Assembly: GCA_947466165.1 (NCBI GenBank)
Contig: CANIDW010000085.1
Location: forward strand, 1 to 6,854
Source of the DNA: Comamonadaceae bacterium
Lineage (GTDB): Bacteria > Pseudomonadota > Gammaproteobacteria > Burkholderiales > Burkholderiaceae_C
Length of the DNA stretch: 6,854 bases
Reading direction: 5' to 3'
Of the stretch, positions 1 through 6,586 are shown piece after piece (positions within the stretch are counted from its first letter, which is position 1; each line of letters begins with the position of its first letter). The notes below the pieces were generated by a model that had not been told where the DNA came from, searched no databases, and saw only the letters and a list, made by a program, of their open reading frames with translations. The position numbers and the translations under genes are program-made.

Positions 1-341
1 TGGATGTGCAGGGCACATCCATTGGTAAAGGCTTTGCCGGTACCATCAAGCGTCACAAGATGAGCTCGCAGCGCGCCTCGCACGGTAACAGCCGTTCGCA
101 CAACGTGCCCGGCTCCATCGGTATGGCGCAGGACCCCGGTCGCGTGTTTCCTGGTAAACGCATGACGGGTCACCTGGGTGACGTCACCAAAACAACTCAA
201 AACCTGGACATCGTGCGTATCGATGAGGCCCGTCAACTGCTGATGATTCGCGGCGCTGTGCCCGGCTCTAAGGGCGGTTTCGTGACGGTTCGCGCAGCGA
301 TCAAGGTCAAGACCGGCAATGCTGCCAAAGGAGCGAACTGA
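1..341 (+). CDS. rplC: 50S ribosomal protein L3, C-terminal half (5' end outside window)
   Basis: Large-subunit protein L3, which binds 23S rRNA early in assembly and reaches toward the peptidyl transferase centre. Bases 1-2 finish a codon and the readable frame starts at base 3 (Asp), so the GTG at 6 is an internal valine and not a start. The 112 visible codons align with E. coli L3 from about residue 108 to the end; roughly the first half of the protein is missing. Diagnostic stretches are [18 protein letters not shown] and [16 protein letters not shown]. The glutamine encoded at 129-131 aligns with E. coli Gln150, the residue methylated by PrmB, so that site is kept. The stop TGA (339-341) overlaps the rplD start by one base (TGATG), and the rplD ribosome binding site (AAAGGAG, 327-333) lies inside this gene, implying translational coupling. 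Identification is secure. Confidence 0.97.
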   Translation, partial: DVQGTSIGKGFAGTIKRHKMSSQRASHGNSRSHNVPGSIGMAQDPGRVFPGKRMTGHLGDVTKTTQNLDIVRIDEARQLLMIRGAVPGSKGGFVTVRAAIKVKTGNAAKGAN

Positions 342-961
342 TGCAAGTTGAACTCCTGAACGACCAGGGTCTGGCTTCGTCCAAAGTGGACGTGCCCGAC
401 ACCGTATTCGGTCGTGAATACAACGAGAGCCTGGTGCACCAGGTGGTCGTGGCCTTTCAGGCTAACGCCCGCCAAGGCACCCGCGCCCAGAAAGACCGTG
501 AGCAGGTTCATCACTCGACCAAAAAGCCATTCAAGCAAAAAGGTACGGGTCGTGCACGTGCAGGTATGACGTCTTCGCCTTTGTGGCGCGGCGGCGGTCG
601 GATTTTCCCGAACATGCCTGACGAGAACTTCACGCAAAAAATCAACAAGAAGATGTACCGCGCCGGCATGGCCTCCATCTTTTCCCAGCTGGCTCGCGAA
701 GGCCGTCTGGCGGTGGTTGATTCGCTGACAGTGGACTCGCCCAAGACGAAAGTCCTGGCCGACAAATTCAAAGCCATGAACCTCAAGTCGGTACTTGTCA
801 TCGCTGATGAAGTCGATGAAAACCTGTACCTGGCTTCGCGCAATCTGGTCAACATCCTGGTGGTGGAGCCGCGTTACGCCGATCCGGTGTCGCTGGTGCA
901 TTACAAGAAGGTTCTGGTGACCAAGGCTGCCATGGACAAACTCAAGGAGATGTTCGCATGA
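341..961 (+). CDS. rplD: 50S ribosomal protein L4
   Basis: L4 (206 aa; E. coli 201 aa) binds 23S rRNA domain I, and its extended loop lines the peptide exit tunnel. The family pattern is clear: [16 protein letters not shown] near residues 23-39, ARQGTRAQK (43-51), then the tunnel loop [15 protein letters not shown] (61-75), then NKKMYR and [11 protein letters not shown] in the C-terminal half. Lys67 in the loop aligns with E. coli Lys63, the position of a classical erythromycin-resistance mutation, and is wild type here. In E. coli and relatives L4 also represses its own S10 operon; the leader that would show this is outside the window, and such control should not be assumed for a beta-proteobacterium. 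The ATG at 341 overlaps the rplC stop and has AAAGGAG 7 bases upstream. The end overlaps rplW by four bases (ATGA, 958-961). Confidence 0.98.
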   Translation: MQVELLNDQGLASSKVDVPDTVFGREYNESLVHQVVVAFQANARQGTRAQKDREQVHHSTKKPFKQKGTGRARAGMTSSPLWRGGGRIFPNMPDENFTQKINKKMYRAGMASIFSQLAREGRLAVVDSLTVDSPKTKVLADKFKAMNLKSVLVIADEVDENLYLASRNLVNILVVEPRYADPVSLVHYKKVLVTKAAMDKLKEMFA

Positions 962-1293
962 GCGCCCTGATTCCATTTTCCAGCAAGGCCCAATTCGACG
1001 AAGGTCGTTTGATGCAGGTCTTGGTAGCGCCCATCGTGTCTGAAAAAGCCACGCAGATCGCCGAGAAAAGCAACACGGTCACTTTCAAGGTGCTGCAAGA
1101 CGCTACCAAGCATGAAATCAAAGCTGCAGTGCAGCTGATGTTCAAGGTGGAAGTCAAGTCAGTTGCCGTCTTGAACACCAAAGGCAAGACCAAGCGCTTT
1201 GGCAAGTCAGTGGGCCGCCGCGACAACGTTCGCAAAGCCTACGTGACCTTGCAAGCCGGTCAAGAGCTGAACATCGGCGGGGAGGCTGCTTAA
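958..1293 (+). CDS. rplW: 50S ribosomal protein L23
   Basis: L23 (111 aa; usual length about 97-104) sits at the rim of the polypeptide exit tunnel and is the docking site for trigger factor and the signal recognition particle. Recognised by [20 protein letters not shown] (13-32), the [19 protein letters not shown] segment and [13 protein letters not shown]. The start at 958 is preferred because AAGGAG (944-949) lies 8 bases upstream and the ATGA overlap with rplD fits coupling. An in-frame ATG at 1012 would remove 18 residues, including conserved FDEGRL, and lacks an obvious ribosome binding site. The first dozen residues ([12 protein letters not shown]) look slightly longer than usual for the family. 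The stop TAA (1291-1293) is two bases before rplB. Confidence 0.97.
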   Translation: MSALIPFSSKAQFDEGRLMQVLVAPIVSEKATQIAEKSNTVTFKVLQDATKHEIKAAVQLMFKVEVKSVAVLNTKGKTKRFGKSVGRRDNVRKAYVTLQAGQELNIGGEAA

Positions 1294-1295
1294 TC

Positions 1296-2120
1296 ATGGC
1301 TGTCATTAAAATGAAACCCACTTCACCAGGCCAGCGCGGCATGGTGAAGATCTCCCGTGACCACCTGCACAAAGGTGAAGGTTACGCGCCTCTGCTGGAG
1401 CCACAATTCCAGAAGGCCGGCCGTAACAACAACGGACACATCACAACACGCCACAAGGGCGGTGGTCACAAGCACCACTACCGCGTGGTCGACTTCAAAC
1501 GCAACAAGGATGCGATCCCGGCCAAGGTCGAGCGTATCGAGTACGACCCCAACCGCAGTGCCCACATTGCGCTGGTCTGCTACGCCGATGGTGAGCGCCG
1601 CTACATCATCGCCCCGCGCGGTCTTGAAGTCGGTGCAACACTGATCAGCGGCTCTGAAGCCCCGATCCGCGCCGGCAACACCCTGCCGATCCGCAACATC
1701 CCGGTCGGCTCGACCATTCACTGCATCGAGATGCAAATCGGCAAGGGCGCGCAAATCGCCCGCTCCGCCGGCACCTCGGCGACCTTGCTGGCCCGCGAAG
1801 GCACTTACGCCCAAGTGCGTATGCGCTCCGGCGAAGTTCGTAAGATCCACATTGAGTGCCGCGCCACCATCGGTGAAGTCGCCAACGAAGAACACAGCCT
1901 GCGCCGTCTCGGCAAGGCCGGTGTCAAGCGCTGGATGGGTATTCGTCCAACCGTTCGCGGTGTGGTGATGAACCCGGTTGACCACCCGCACGGCGGTGGT
2001 GAAGGCAAGACCGGTGAAGGTCGCCATCCAGTCGATCCATGGGGTAACCTGACCAAAGGCTACCGCACCCGCAACAACAAGCGCACGCAAGTGATGATTG
2101 TTTCGCGTCGCAAGAAGTAA
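1296..2120 (+). CDS. rplB: 50S ribosomal protein L2
   Basis: L2 (274 aa; E. coli 273 aa) is the most conserved large-subunit protein; it is needed for subunit joining and supports the peptidyl transferase centre. The N-terminal half is the OB-like RNA-binding domain ([15 protein letters not shown] near 55-69, then an [13 protein letters not shown] stretch), and the C-terminal half is an SH3-like domain. The [10 protein letters not shown] loop near residues 229-238 contains the histidine equivalent to E. coli His229, implicated in peptidyl transferase activity. The basic C-terminus ([17 protein letters not shown]) is also typical. A GGGGAG site (1279-1284) overlaps the end of rplW, 11 bases before ATG. 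Nine bases separate it from rpsS. Nothing is unusual. Confidence 0.98.
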   Translation: MAVIKMKPTSPGQRGMVKISRDHLHKGEGYAPLLEPQFQKAGRNNNGHITTRHKGGGHKHHYRVVDFKRNKDAIPAKVERIEYDPNRSAHIALVCYADGERRYIIAPRGLEVGATLISGSEAPIRAGNTLPIRNIPVGSTIHCIEMQIGKGAQIARSAGTSATLLAREGTYAQVRMRSGEVRKIHIECRATIGEVANEEHSLRRLGKAGVKRWMGIRPTVRGVVMNPVDHPHGGGEGKTGEGRHPVDPWGNLTKGYRTRNNKRTQVMIVSRRKK

Positions 2121-2129
2121 GGCCAGCAA

Positions 2130-2408
2130 ATGACCCGTTCACTCAAAAAAGGTCCCTTTGTCGACCACCACTTGGTAGCCAAGGCCGACAAGGCTGTTAC
2201 CAACAAAGACAAAAAGCCGATCAAGACCTGGTCGCGCCGCTCCATGATCCTGCCCGAGTTCATCGGCTTGACCATCGCCGTGCACAACGGCAAGCAGCAC
2301 GTCCCCGTCTACATCACCGATCAAATGGTTGGCCACAAGTTGGGCGAGTTCGCACTCACCCGGACTTTCAAAGGTCACCCGGCTGATAAAAAAGTTGTGA
2401 GAAAGTAA
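2130..2408 (+). CDS. rpsS: 30S ribosomal protein S19
   Basis: S19 (92 aa, same length as E. coli) binds the 16S rRNA 3' domain in the head of the small subunit, together with S13, and takes part in the intersubunit bridge. Clear family features are the start [15 protein letters not shown], the [22 protein letters not shown] core (33-54) and the [18 protein letters not shown]-terminal block (67-83). The ATG at 2130 follows the rplB stop by nine bases; the only ribosome-binding-like sequence is TAAGG (2118-2122), which overlaps the rplB stop codon. rplV starts nine bases after its end. Intact, no oddities. Confidence 0.98.
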   Translation: MTRSLKKGPFVDHHLVAKADKAVTNKDKKPIKTWSRRSMILPEFIGLTIAVHNGKQHVPVYITDQMVGHKLGEFALTRTFKGHPADKKVVRK

Positions 2409-2417
2409 GGAAAGACC

Positions 2418-2747
2418 ATGGAAACACGTGCAACCCTCCGGGGCGTTCGTCTGTCGGTCGACAAGGGCCGTCTGGTCGCTGACCTGATCCGCGGTAAAAA
2501 AGTGGATCAGGCGCTCAACATCTTGGAATTCACGCAGAAAAAAGCTGCGGGCATCATCAAGAAGGTGGTTGAGTCCGCCATCGCCAACGCTGAACACAAT
2601 GACGGCGCCGACATCGACGAGCTGAAGGTGAAAACCATCTACGTCGAGCAAGGCACCACGCTCAAGCGTTTCTCGGCGCGCGCAAAAGGCCGCGGCAACC
2701 GTATCAGCAAGCCTACGTGCCATGTGTACGTGGTCGTTGGCAATTAA
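2418..2747 (+). CDS. rplV: 50S ribosomal protein L22
   Basis: L22 (109 aa; E. coli 110 aa) contacts all six 23S rRNA domains, and its long beta-hairpin forms part of the exit tunnel wall beside L4. The sequence shows [21 protein letters not shown] (16-36), the almost invariant [18 protein letters not shown] (52-69), and the hairpin [16 protein letters not shown] (81-96). Leu82-Lys83-Arg84 align with E. coli Met82-Lys83-Arg84, whose deletion gives macrolide resistance; the hairpin is full length here. The start ATG at 2418 has a purine-rich AAGGAAAG (2407-2414) just upstream, overlapping the rpsS stop. The stop is 14 bases before the rpsC ATG. Confidence 0.98.
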   Translation: METRATLRGVRLSVDKGRLVADLIRGKKVDQALNILEFTQKKAAGIIKKVVESAIANAEHNDGADIDELKVKTIYVEQGTTLKRFSARAKGRGNRISKPTCHVYVVVGN

Positions 2748-2761
2748 AGGGCAGACAGGTT

Positions 2762-3664
2762 ATGGGACAAAAAATCAACCCAACCGGGTTCCGCCTTTCG
2801 ATCAGCCGCAACTGGAACAGCCGCTGGTATGCAAGCAACAAAGACTTTGCCGGCATGCTGGCAGAAGACATCAAGGTTCGCGAGTACCTTAAAGCCAAGC
2901 TGAAAAGCGCTGCGGTTTCGCGCGTTGTCATCGAGCGCCCTGCTAAAAATGCCCGCATCACGATTTACTCGGCTCGCCCGGGCGTTGTGATCGGCAAAAA
3001 AGGCGAGGACATCGAGAACCTCAAGAAAGAACTGAGCCGCCAGCTGGGCGTGCCGGTCGCCGTGAACATCGAAGAAGTTCGCAAGCCTGAAATTGATGCC
3101 AAGCTCATCGCTGACAGCATCACCCAACAGCTTGAAAAACGCATCATGTTCCGCCGTGCCATGAAGCGCGCCATGCAAAACGCCATGCGTCTGGGTGCCC
3201 TGGGCATCAAGATCATGTCGTCCGGCCGTCTCAACGGCATCGAGATCGCACGTTGCGAGTGGTACCGCGAAGGTCGCGTGCCACTTCACACCCTGCGCGC
3301 CGACATTGATTACGGCACTTCAGAAGCCAAGACCACCTATGGTGTGATCGGCGTGAAGGTCTGGGTCTACAAAGGTGACACCTTGGGCCGTGGCGATTCG
3401 CCTGGCGCCAAGCTTGACGCAGCGCCTTCCGAAGAAGAACGCAAGCCACGCGGCCCACGTCGTGACGCACGTCCTGGTACCGATCGTCCTGCTCCACGGG
3501 GTGCCCGCGCACCACGTGGTCCGGCCGGCAGCACCAGCACAGCGCCTGCCGACGGCAGCGACAAACCAGCGGAGGCGTCTGACGCCGAAGCCCCGAAAAC
3601 CACCGTTAAGCGCGTTCGAAAAGCCGCGCCAGCTGCAGCAGCTGACGGTGCAAAGACTGAGTAA
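2762..3664 (+). CDS. rpsC: 30S ribosomal protein S3 with long low-complexity C-terminal tail
   Basis: S3 (300 aa; E. coli 233 aa) forms the mRNA entry channel with S4 and S5. The start [12 protein letters not shown] is the invariant family N-terminus, so ATG 2762 is chosen over an open extension to 2717 that runs back into rplV. The KH domain has [14 protein letters not shown] (74-87) with its GxxG loop. Arg131, Arg132 and Lys135 align with E. coli residues of the same number that provide ribosomal helicase activity. The conserved C-terminal domain ends near residue 210 ([17 protein letters not shown]). The remaining ~88 residues are disordered-looking: an acidic start, an Arg/Pro-rich middle (228-255), a Thr/Ala/Asp part and a [11 protein letters not shown] end. 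Tails of this kind occur in other beta-proteobacterial S3 proteins, so this is probably lineage-typical and not a fusion. An AAAGG (2746-2750) precedes the start by 11 bases. Confidence 0.97.
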   Translation: MGQKINPTGFRLSISRNWNSRWYASNKDFAGMLAEDIKVREYLKAKLKSAAVSRVVIERPAKNARITIYSARPGVVIGKKGEDIENLKKELSRQLGVPVAVNIEEVRKPEIDAKLIADSITQQLEKRIMFRRAMKRAMQNAMRLGALGIKIMSSGRLNGIEIARCEWYREGRVPLHTLRADIDYGTSEAKTTYGVIGVKVWVYKGDTLGRGDSPGAKLDAAPSEEERKPRGPRRDARPGTDRPAPRGARAPRGPAGSTSTAPADGSDKPAEASDAEAPKTTVKRVRKAAPAAAADGAKTE

Positions 3665-3688
3665 TCAGTCTCATCACGGAGATAAATC

Positions 3689-4105
3689 ATGCTGCAACCC
3701 GCTCGTAGAAAATACCGCAAAGAGCAAAAAGGCCGTAACACCGGCGTCGCAACCCGGGGTAGCTCGGTCGCGTTTGGTGATTTCGGTCTGAAGTGCACCG
3801 ACCGCGGTCGCCTCACTGCTCGTCAAATTGAAGCCGCACGTCGTGCGATTTCCCGTCACGTCAAACGTGGCGGCCGTATCTGGATCCGCGTCTTCCCGGA
3901 CAAGCCGATTTCCCAAAAGCCTGCTGAAGTGCGTATGGGTAACGGCAAAGGCAATCCAGAGTACTACGTGGCTGAAATCCAGCCCGGCAAAATCGTTTTT
4001 GAAATCGTTGGCGTGCCTGAAGAGTTGGCCCGTGAAGCGTTCCGCCTGGCTTCTGCCAAGCTGCCGCTGCGCACCACTTTCGTCAGCCGCATGATTGGCC
4101 AGTAA
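3689..4105 (+). CDS. rplP: 50S ribosomal protein L16
   Basis: L16 (138 aa; E. coli 136 aa) is a late-assembling protein near the A site and helps position the tRNA elbow. Family features: [17 protein letters not shown] at the N-terminus, [21 protein letters not shown] (40-60), [10 protein letters not shown] (65-74), [15 protein letters not shown] (81-95), and [18 protein letters not shown] near the end. Arg82 (codon 3932-3934) aligns with E. coli Arg81, the residue hydroxylated by the oxygenase RoxA/YcfD, so the modification site is present; whether the enzyme exists is not visible here. The start ATG at 3689 has CGGAG (3677-3681) 7 bases upstream. The 24-base gap after rpsC is the longest inside the operon part of the window. 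Confidence 0.98.
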   Translation: MLQPARRKYRKEQKGRNTGVATRGSSVAFGDFGLKCTDRGRLTARQIEAARRAISRHVKRGGRIWIRVFPDKPISQKPAEVRMGNGKGNPEYYVAEIQPGKIVFEIVGVPEELAREAFRLASAKLPLRTTFVSRMIGQ

Positions 4106-4116
4106 GGGGAAATGAA

Positions 4117-4323
4117 ATGACCAAATCTACTGAACTGCGCCAAAAAGACGTTGCCGGACTGCACGCTGAAGTCAAAGAGTTGCAAAAAGCTCACTTCGGC
4201 CTGCGCATGCAAAAAGCCACACAGCAACTGACCAACACCTCCACGCTGCGTTCGACGCGCCGGGCGATTGCCCGCGCCAAGACCATCCTGGCCGAAACCA
4301 TCGTCAAGCAAGGAGCCAAATAA
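4117..4323 (+). CDS. rpmC: 50S ribosomal protein L29
   Basis: L29 (68 aa; E. coli 63 aa) is a small two-helix protein beside L23 at the tunnel exit. It is recognised by the [27 protein letters not shown] helix region, then [24 protein letters not shown] (33-56), the family signature. AAGGGGA (4104-4110), overlapping the rplP stop, lies six bases before ATG. The stop TAA (4321-4323) shares one base with the rpsQ start, and the rpsQ ribosome binding site (AGGAG, 4311-4315) lies within the last codons, so rpsQ translation is likely coupled to this gene. Confidence 0.97.
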   Translation: MTKSTELRQKDVAGLHAEVKELQKAHFGLRMQKATQQLTNTSTLRSTRRAIARAKTILAETIVKQGAK

Positions 4324-4592
4324 TGACGGAAGCTAAAAAATCCCTCACGCGCACCTTGGTTGGCAAGGTTGTCAGCGACAAGCGCGCCAAGACCGTGACG
4401 GTTCTGGTCGAGCGTCGTGTCAAGCACGAGCTGTACGGCAAGATTGTTTCGCTGTCGAGCAAGTACCACGCCCATGATGAAAAGGGCGAGTACAAGATGG
4501 GTGACACCATCGAGATCACCGAGAGCCGCCCGATTTCGAAAACCAAGAACTGGGTTGTCTCCAAGCTGATCCAGAAAGCGGCAGTGGTTTAA
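4323..4592 (+). CDS. rpsQ: 30S ribosomal protein S17
   Basis: S17 (89 aa; E. coli 84 aa) is an OB-fold primary binder of the 16S rRNA 5' domain. Diagnostic segments are [21 protein letters not shown] (11-31), [17 protein letters not shown], and the S17 signature [18 protein letters not shown] near residues 60-77. It is the last gene of the S10 operon in E. coli and here too: a strong intrinsic terminator begins 31 bases after the stop. No spc-operon gene (rplN, rplX) follows, which differs from the common S10-spc tandem. Confidence 0.98.
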   Translation: MTEAKKSLTRTLVGKVVSDKRAKTVTVLVERRVKHELYGKIVSLSSKYHAHDEKGEYKMGDTIEITESRPISKTKNWVVSKLIQKAAVV

Positions 4593-4622
4593 GTTTTACC
4601 GACTGACACCTGCATGTCTTTG

Positions 4623-4650
4623 AAAACGGTCCACGATGTGGGCCGTTTTT
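4623..4650 (+). terminator. Intrinsic terminator of the S10 operon
   Basis: A 12-base-pair stem with one G-T wobble: left arm AAAACGGTCCAC (4623-4634), loop GAT (4635-4637), right arm GTGGGCCGTTTT (4638-4649), with the U tract in 4646-4650. It sits 30 bases after the rpsQ stop. The stem is strong and the T-run is directly at its end, so transcription of the ribosomal operon should stop here. The tight three-base loop probably opens by one pair in practice. Because the left arm starts with four As, some termination in the opposite direction is also conceivable, but no minus-strand gene points at it. Confidence 0.9.
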
Positions 4651-4664
4651 AATGGCGAAACGGC
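4642..4664 (+). repeat. Alternative hairpin sharing an arm with the S10 terminator
   Basis: GCCGTTT (4642-4648) pairs perfectly with AAACGGC (4658-4664) across a nine-base loop and is followed by TTTT (4665-4668). The left arm is the same sequence that forms the right arm of the rpsQ terminator, so the two structures exclude each other. The stem is seven base pairs versus twelve for the main terminator. It could be a backup terminator, part of an attenuator-like switch toward the peroxiredoxin gene, or a by-product of duplication of the terminator arm. Confidence 0.5.
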
Positions 4665-4698
4665 TTTTGTCATTGATGGCGGTATTGCTGTTGAGTGC

Positions 4699-4730
4699 TT
4701 GCCAAGCGAGACAAGCGCATCTGATACAAA
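4699..4730 (+). promoter_or_regulatory. Possible promoter of the peroxiredoxin gene
   Basis: Since the S10 operon is terminated upstream, the peroxiredoxin gene needs its own promoter in the 4651-4770 gap. The best-looking combination is a TTGCCA (4699-4704, five of six to the -35 consensus) and an extended -10 TGA-TACAAA (4722-4730, with TACAAA at 4725-4730). The 20-base spacing is longer than the optimum of 17, so this is weak. I did not find a convincing OxyR-type site. Confidence 0.3.
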
Positions 4731-4782
4731 ATACGTGTTGCAGGCCACAAGGCCCCCATTAACACCCAAACAGGAGCAATAC

Positions 4783-5289
4783 ATGATCAAAGTTGGCGAT
4801 ACCCTTCCTTCAGCCACGCTGATGGAGTTTTCAGAAGTCGAAGGCAACGGCTGCAGCATCGGCCCTAACCCGGTCGAGGTGGCCAAGGCCACTGCCGGCA
4901 AAACCATTGCGCTGTTTGCGCTGCCAGGTGCTTTCACCCCGACCTGCTCTGCCAAACATGTGCCCGGCTATGTGGAGCACTTCAATGAACTCAAAGCCAG
5001 CGGTGTAGATGAAATCTGGTGCGTGAGCGTCAACGATGCATTCGTCATGGGCGCCTGGGCGCGCGAGCAAAAAACCAACGGTAAAGTCCGTATGCTGGCC
5101 GATGGCAGCGCCGACTTCACCAAGGCAACCGGCCTGACGCTGGACCTGACGGCCCGCGGCATGGGCTTGCGCAGCAACCGTTACTCGATGCTCATCAAGA
5201 ACGGCAAAGTGGCGAGCCTCAATATTGAAGCTGCTGGAAAATTCGAAGTCAGTGATGCTGCGACCATGCTGTCACAAGCCAAAGCCTAA
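4783..5289 (+). CDS. Peroxiredoxin of the Prx5 type (AhpC/TSA-like redoxin)
   Basis: A thiol peroxidase (168 aa, no signal peptide, cytoplasmic) that reduces hydrogen peroxide or organic hydroperoxides with glutathione/glutaredoxin or thioredoxin as likely donor. The thioredoxin-like fold is visible: KVGDTLPSATLMEF at the N-terminus, the strand TIALFALPGAFTPTCS (41-56) with the PxxxTxxC active site (Pro48, Thr52, peroxidatic Cys55), EIWCVSVND (77-85), and GMGLRSNRYSMLIKNG (126-141), whose Arg133 matches the catalytic arginine of Prx5. The other cysteines are Cys24 and Cys80; there is no C-terminal resolving cysteine like that of human PRDX5, so a 1-Cys or glutaredoxin-dependent cycle is the better guess. 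The start is ATG 4783 with AGGAG (4772-4776) six bases upstream. The frame is open back to 4636 but that part runs through the terminator and is not protein-like. It appears to be a single-gene unit between two terminators. Confidence 0.93.
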   Translation: MIKVGDTLPSATLMEFSEVEGNGCSIGPNPVEVAKATAGKTIALFALPGAFTPTCSAKHVPGYVEHFNELKASGVDEIWCVSVNDAFVMGAWAREQKTNGKVRMLADGSADFTKATGLTLDLTARGMGLRSNRYSMLIKNGKVASLNIEAAGKFEVSDAATMLSQAKA

Positions 5290-5313
5290 GTCCCGAGCTT
5301 CGGCCTACGCCAG

Positions 5314-5344
5314 AAAAAAGCCACCCTGAAGCGGTGGCTTTTTT
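5314..5344. terminator. Bidirectional terminator between the convergent peroxiredoxin and GNAT genes
   Basis: A perfect 12-base-pair inverted repeat: AAAAAAGCCACC (5314-5325), loop CTGAAGC (5326-5332), GGTGGCTTTTTT (5333-5344). With six As on the left and six Ts on the right, each strand gives a GC stem followed by a U-run. It lies 24 bases after the peroxiredoxin stop on the + strand and 7 bases after the acetyltransferase stop on the - strand, so it can serve both convergent genes. Confidence 0.93.
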
Positions 5345-5351
5345 GTGGGCG

Positions 5352-5855
5352 CTAAAGATCAACCTTGAGGTAATGCGCGCCGGCAATCGGGTTGTGATAG
5401 TAGGGGGGAATTTCGGTAAAACCGAGCTCGGCGTACAAAGCGCGTGCCGACTCCATGTCGTCCAGTGTGTCCAGCAACACGCAGTGATAGCCTGCTGCAC
5501 GGGCGGCATCCAACACCGCCTCAGCCAGTTGCCGGCCCACACCAAAGCGACGGAATTCAGGGCGCACAAACAGCCGTTTCATCTCGGCCGCGTTGGCGTA
5601 ATCCGCAGCGGGTAATGGTCGCAGCGCACAACAGCCGGCCAGAGCACCCTCTATCCAGGCCAGCAGCAAAGCGCCTTGAGGTGCGCTGTAGTCGCCTGGT
5701 AACTCAAGCAGTTCAGATTCGAAGTCCTGAAAGTACAGGTCCACGTCAAGCAGTTGAGCGTACTCCGAAAAAATTTGACGCACCAAGTCAAAATCTTCGC
5801 GCGATGCGGGCGTCCTGAATTCAATGACTTTGTTTGGCAAGTGCGAAGAGCTCAA
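5352..5855 (-). CDS. GNAT family N-acetyltransferase
   Basis: A cytoplasmic acetyl-CoA-dependent acetyltransferase of the GNAT fold (167 aa from the chosen start); the substrate (small amine or protein) cannot be told from sequence. Motif A is seen as EMKRLFVRPEFRRFGVGRQL (91-110), where Arg102-x-x-Gly105-x-Gly107 is the pyrophosphate-binding R/QxxGxG/A element. Motif B is ARALYAELGF (137-146), followed by a typical PYYHNPIAGAHYLKVDL end. The N-terminal part (REDFDLVRQIFSEYAQ) is the usual first helix pair. No ATG exists upstream of the conserved part: the frame is closed by a TAA nine bases before the first TTG (5855), and a second TTG is at 5840; neither has a good ribosome binding site, so the start is uncertain. 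It lies 44 bases after the b561 gene on the same strand and may be co-transcribed with it. It ends at the bidirectional terminator. Confidence 0.88.
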   Translation of the reverse strand: MSSSHLPNKVIEFRTPASREDFDLVRQIFSEYAQLLDVDLYFQDFESELLELPGDYSAPQGALLLAWIEGALAGCCALRPLPAADYANAAEMKRLFVRPEFRRFGVGRQLAEAVLDAARAAGYHCVLLDTLDDMESARALYAELGFTEIPPYYHNPIAGAHYLKVDL

Positions 5856-5899
5856 CAGGCGGTGTTAAAAAAGCAGGCAATCAGTTTAGCGCCCCAGCT

Positions 5900-6586
5900 T
5901 CAAAGGCCGGCAGGCGCCAAGCCTGACAACCAGAACACAGCGGCAGCACACAAACAAAGCAATAAAAAAGCCGTCATGCGGCTGCGGGCGTCGTCACGTG
6001 CGGCTTCAGCAGGTGCTGGCAATTGCTTGTCCCCGTGCAGCATGGCTGCCAGCAGGCCCTGGCGACGGCGTACGTGGTAAATGATGGCAGCCACATGGAG
6101 CAAGACCAGCGCCAGCAAAATCCATTTGCCAAGCTGCGTATGGTATTGGCTGCCAAAGGCAACTGCAGCATGAGAGACAAGGTGCGTCAGCGGGCCGGCG
6201 GTGGAAATTTCGTCATCACTGATCAGTCCGGTGGCCACTTGCAAGTTCAAAAAAGCCAACATGGCCCAGACAGACAGCGCGCCAAGCGGTGAGTGACCCA
6301 CCGAGTGGCTTTCTGGCGCGTGACCGCGCAAGTAAGCAAAAACAGCACGGGGCCCGAAAACAAAGCTGCGAAAGCGCGACCAGTGACCGCCCATGAGGCC
6401 CCAGGCCAGGCGAAACAACAGCAGGGTCAGCAGTGCATAACCAAAACGAAAGTGAAAGACCATGGCGCTGCCGCCCACTGTGCCGGTCACTGCCAGACCC
6501 AGCACACACAGCGCACTGGCCCAGTGGAAAACACGGGTAGGCAAGTCCCAAATACGGACGCGGTACAGCGATGAAGGGTTTGGCAT
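5900..6586 (-). CDS. Cytochrome b561-type membrane haem protein (NiFe-hydrogenase cytochrome b-like domain)
   Basis: An inner-membrane b-type cytochrome (228 aa) of the cytochrome b561 / hydrogenase cytochrome b superfamily, expected to carry electrons between the quinone pool and a periplasmic partner. Start motif VRIWDLPTRVFHWASA (10-25) is typical. Hydrophobic spans lie near 23-40, 48-66, 103-122, 154-172 and 205-222. Candidate haem-ligand histidines are His21 (FHW), His45 (FHFRFGY), His149 (QYHTQLGKW), His164 (LLHV) and His171. GHSPLGALSVWAML (97-110) is the characteristic lead into the third helix. A basic-then-charged cytoplasmic stretch (173-203) precedes the fifth helix. ATG 6586 is preferred over an in-frame TTG at 6601; no strong ribosome binding site is visible. 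It diverges from a gene resembling cytochrome c', a known neighbour of such b561 genes, so the two likely act together. No hydrogenase structural genes are in the window, which argues against a role as a hydrogenase subunit here. Confidence 0.88.
   Translation of the reverse strand: MPNPSSLYRVRIWDLPTRVFHWASALCVLGLAVTGTVGGSAMVFHFRFGYALLTLLLFRLAWGLMGGHWSRFRSFVFGPRAVFAYLRGHAPESHSVGHSPLGALSVWAMLAFLNLQVATGLISDDEISTAGPLTHLVSHAAVAFGSQYHTQLGKWILLALVLLHVAAIIYHVRRRQGLLAAMLHGDKQLPAPAEAARDDARSRMTAFLLLCLCAAAVFWLSGLAPAGL

Noticed and set aside
233..976. Long minus-strand open frame (247 codons) opposite rplC/rplD
   Set aside because: It is antisense to unambiguous ribosomal protein genes; the His/Val/Leu-rich, low-information translation is typical of a mirror frame in GC-rich coding DNA.
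1323..2129. Long minus-strand open frame (268 codons) opposite rplB
   Set aside because: Same reason: rplB on the + strand is certain, and the antisense product resembles no family I recognise and has no sensible ribosome binding site.
2717..2761. Upstream extension of S3 beginning in rplV
   Set aside because: MGQKIN at 2762 is the universal S3 start; the extra 15 residues would overlap the end of rplV in another frame.
3375..3791. 138-codon + strand frame overlapping the S3 tail and start of rplP
   Set aside because: The alternative frame through the compositionally biased tail is open by chance; there is no family resemblance and rpsC/rplP occupy the region.
4636..4782. N-terminal extension of the peroxiredoxin by 49 residues
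   Set aside because: The extension begins inside the rpsQ terminator hairpin, lacks family similarity, and the ATG at 4783 has an ideal ribosome binding site and the normal family N-terminus.
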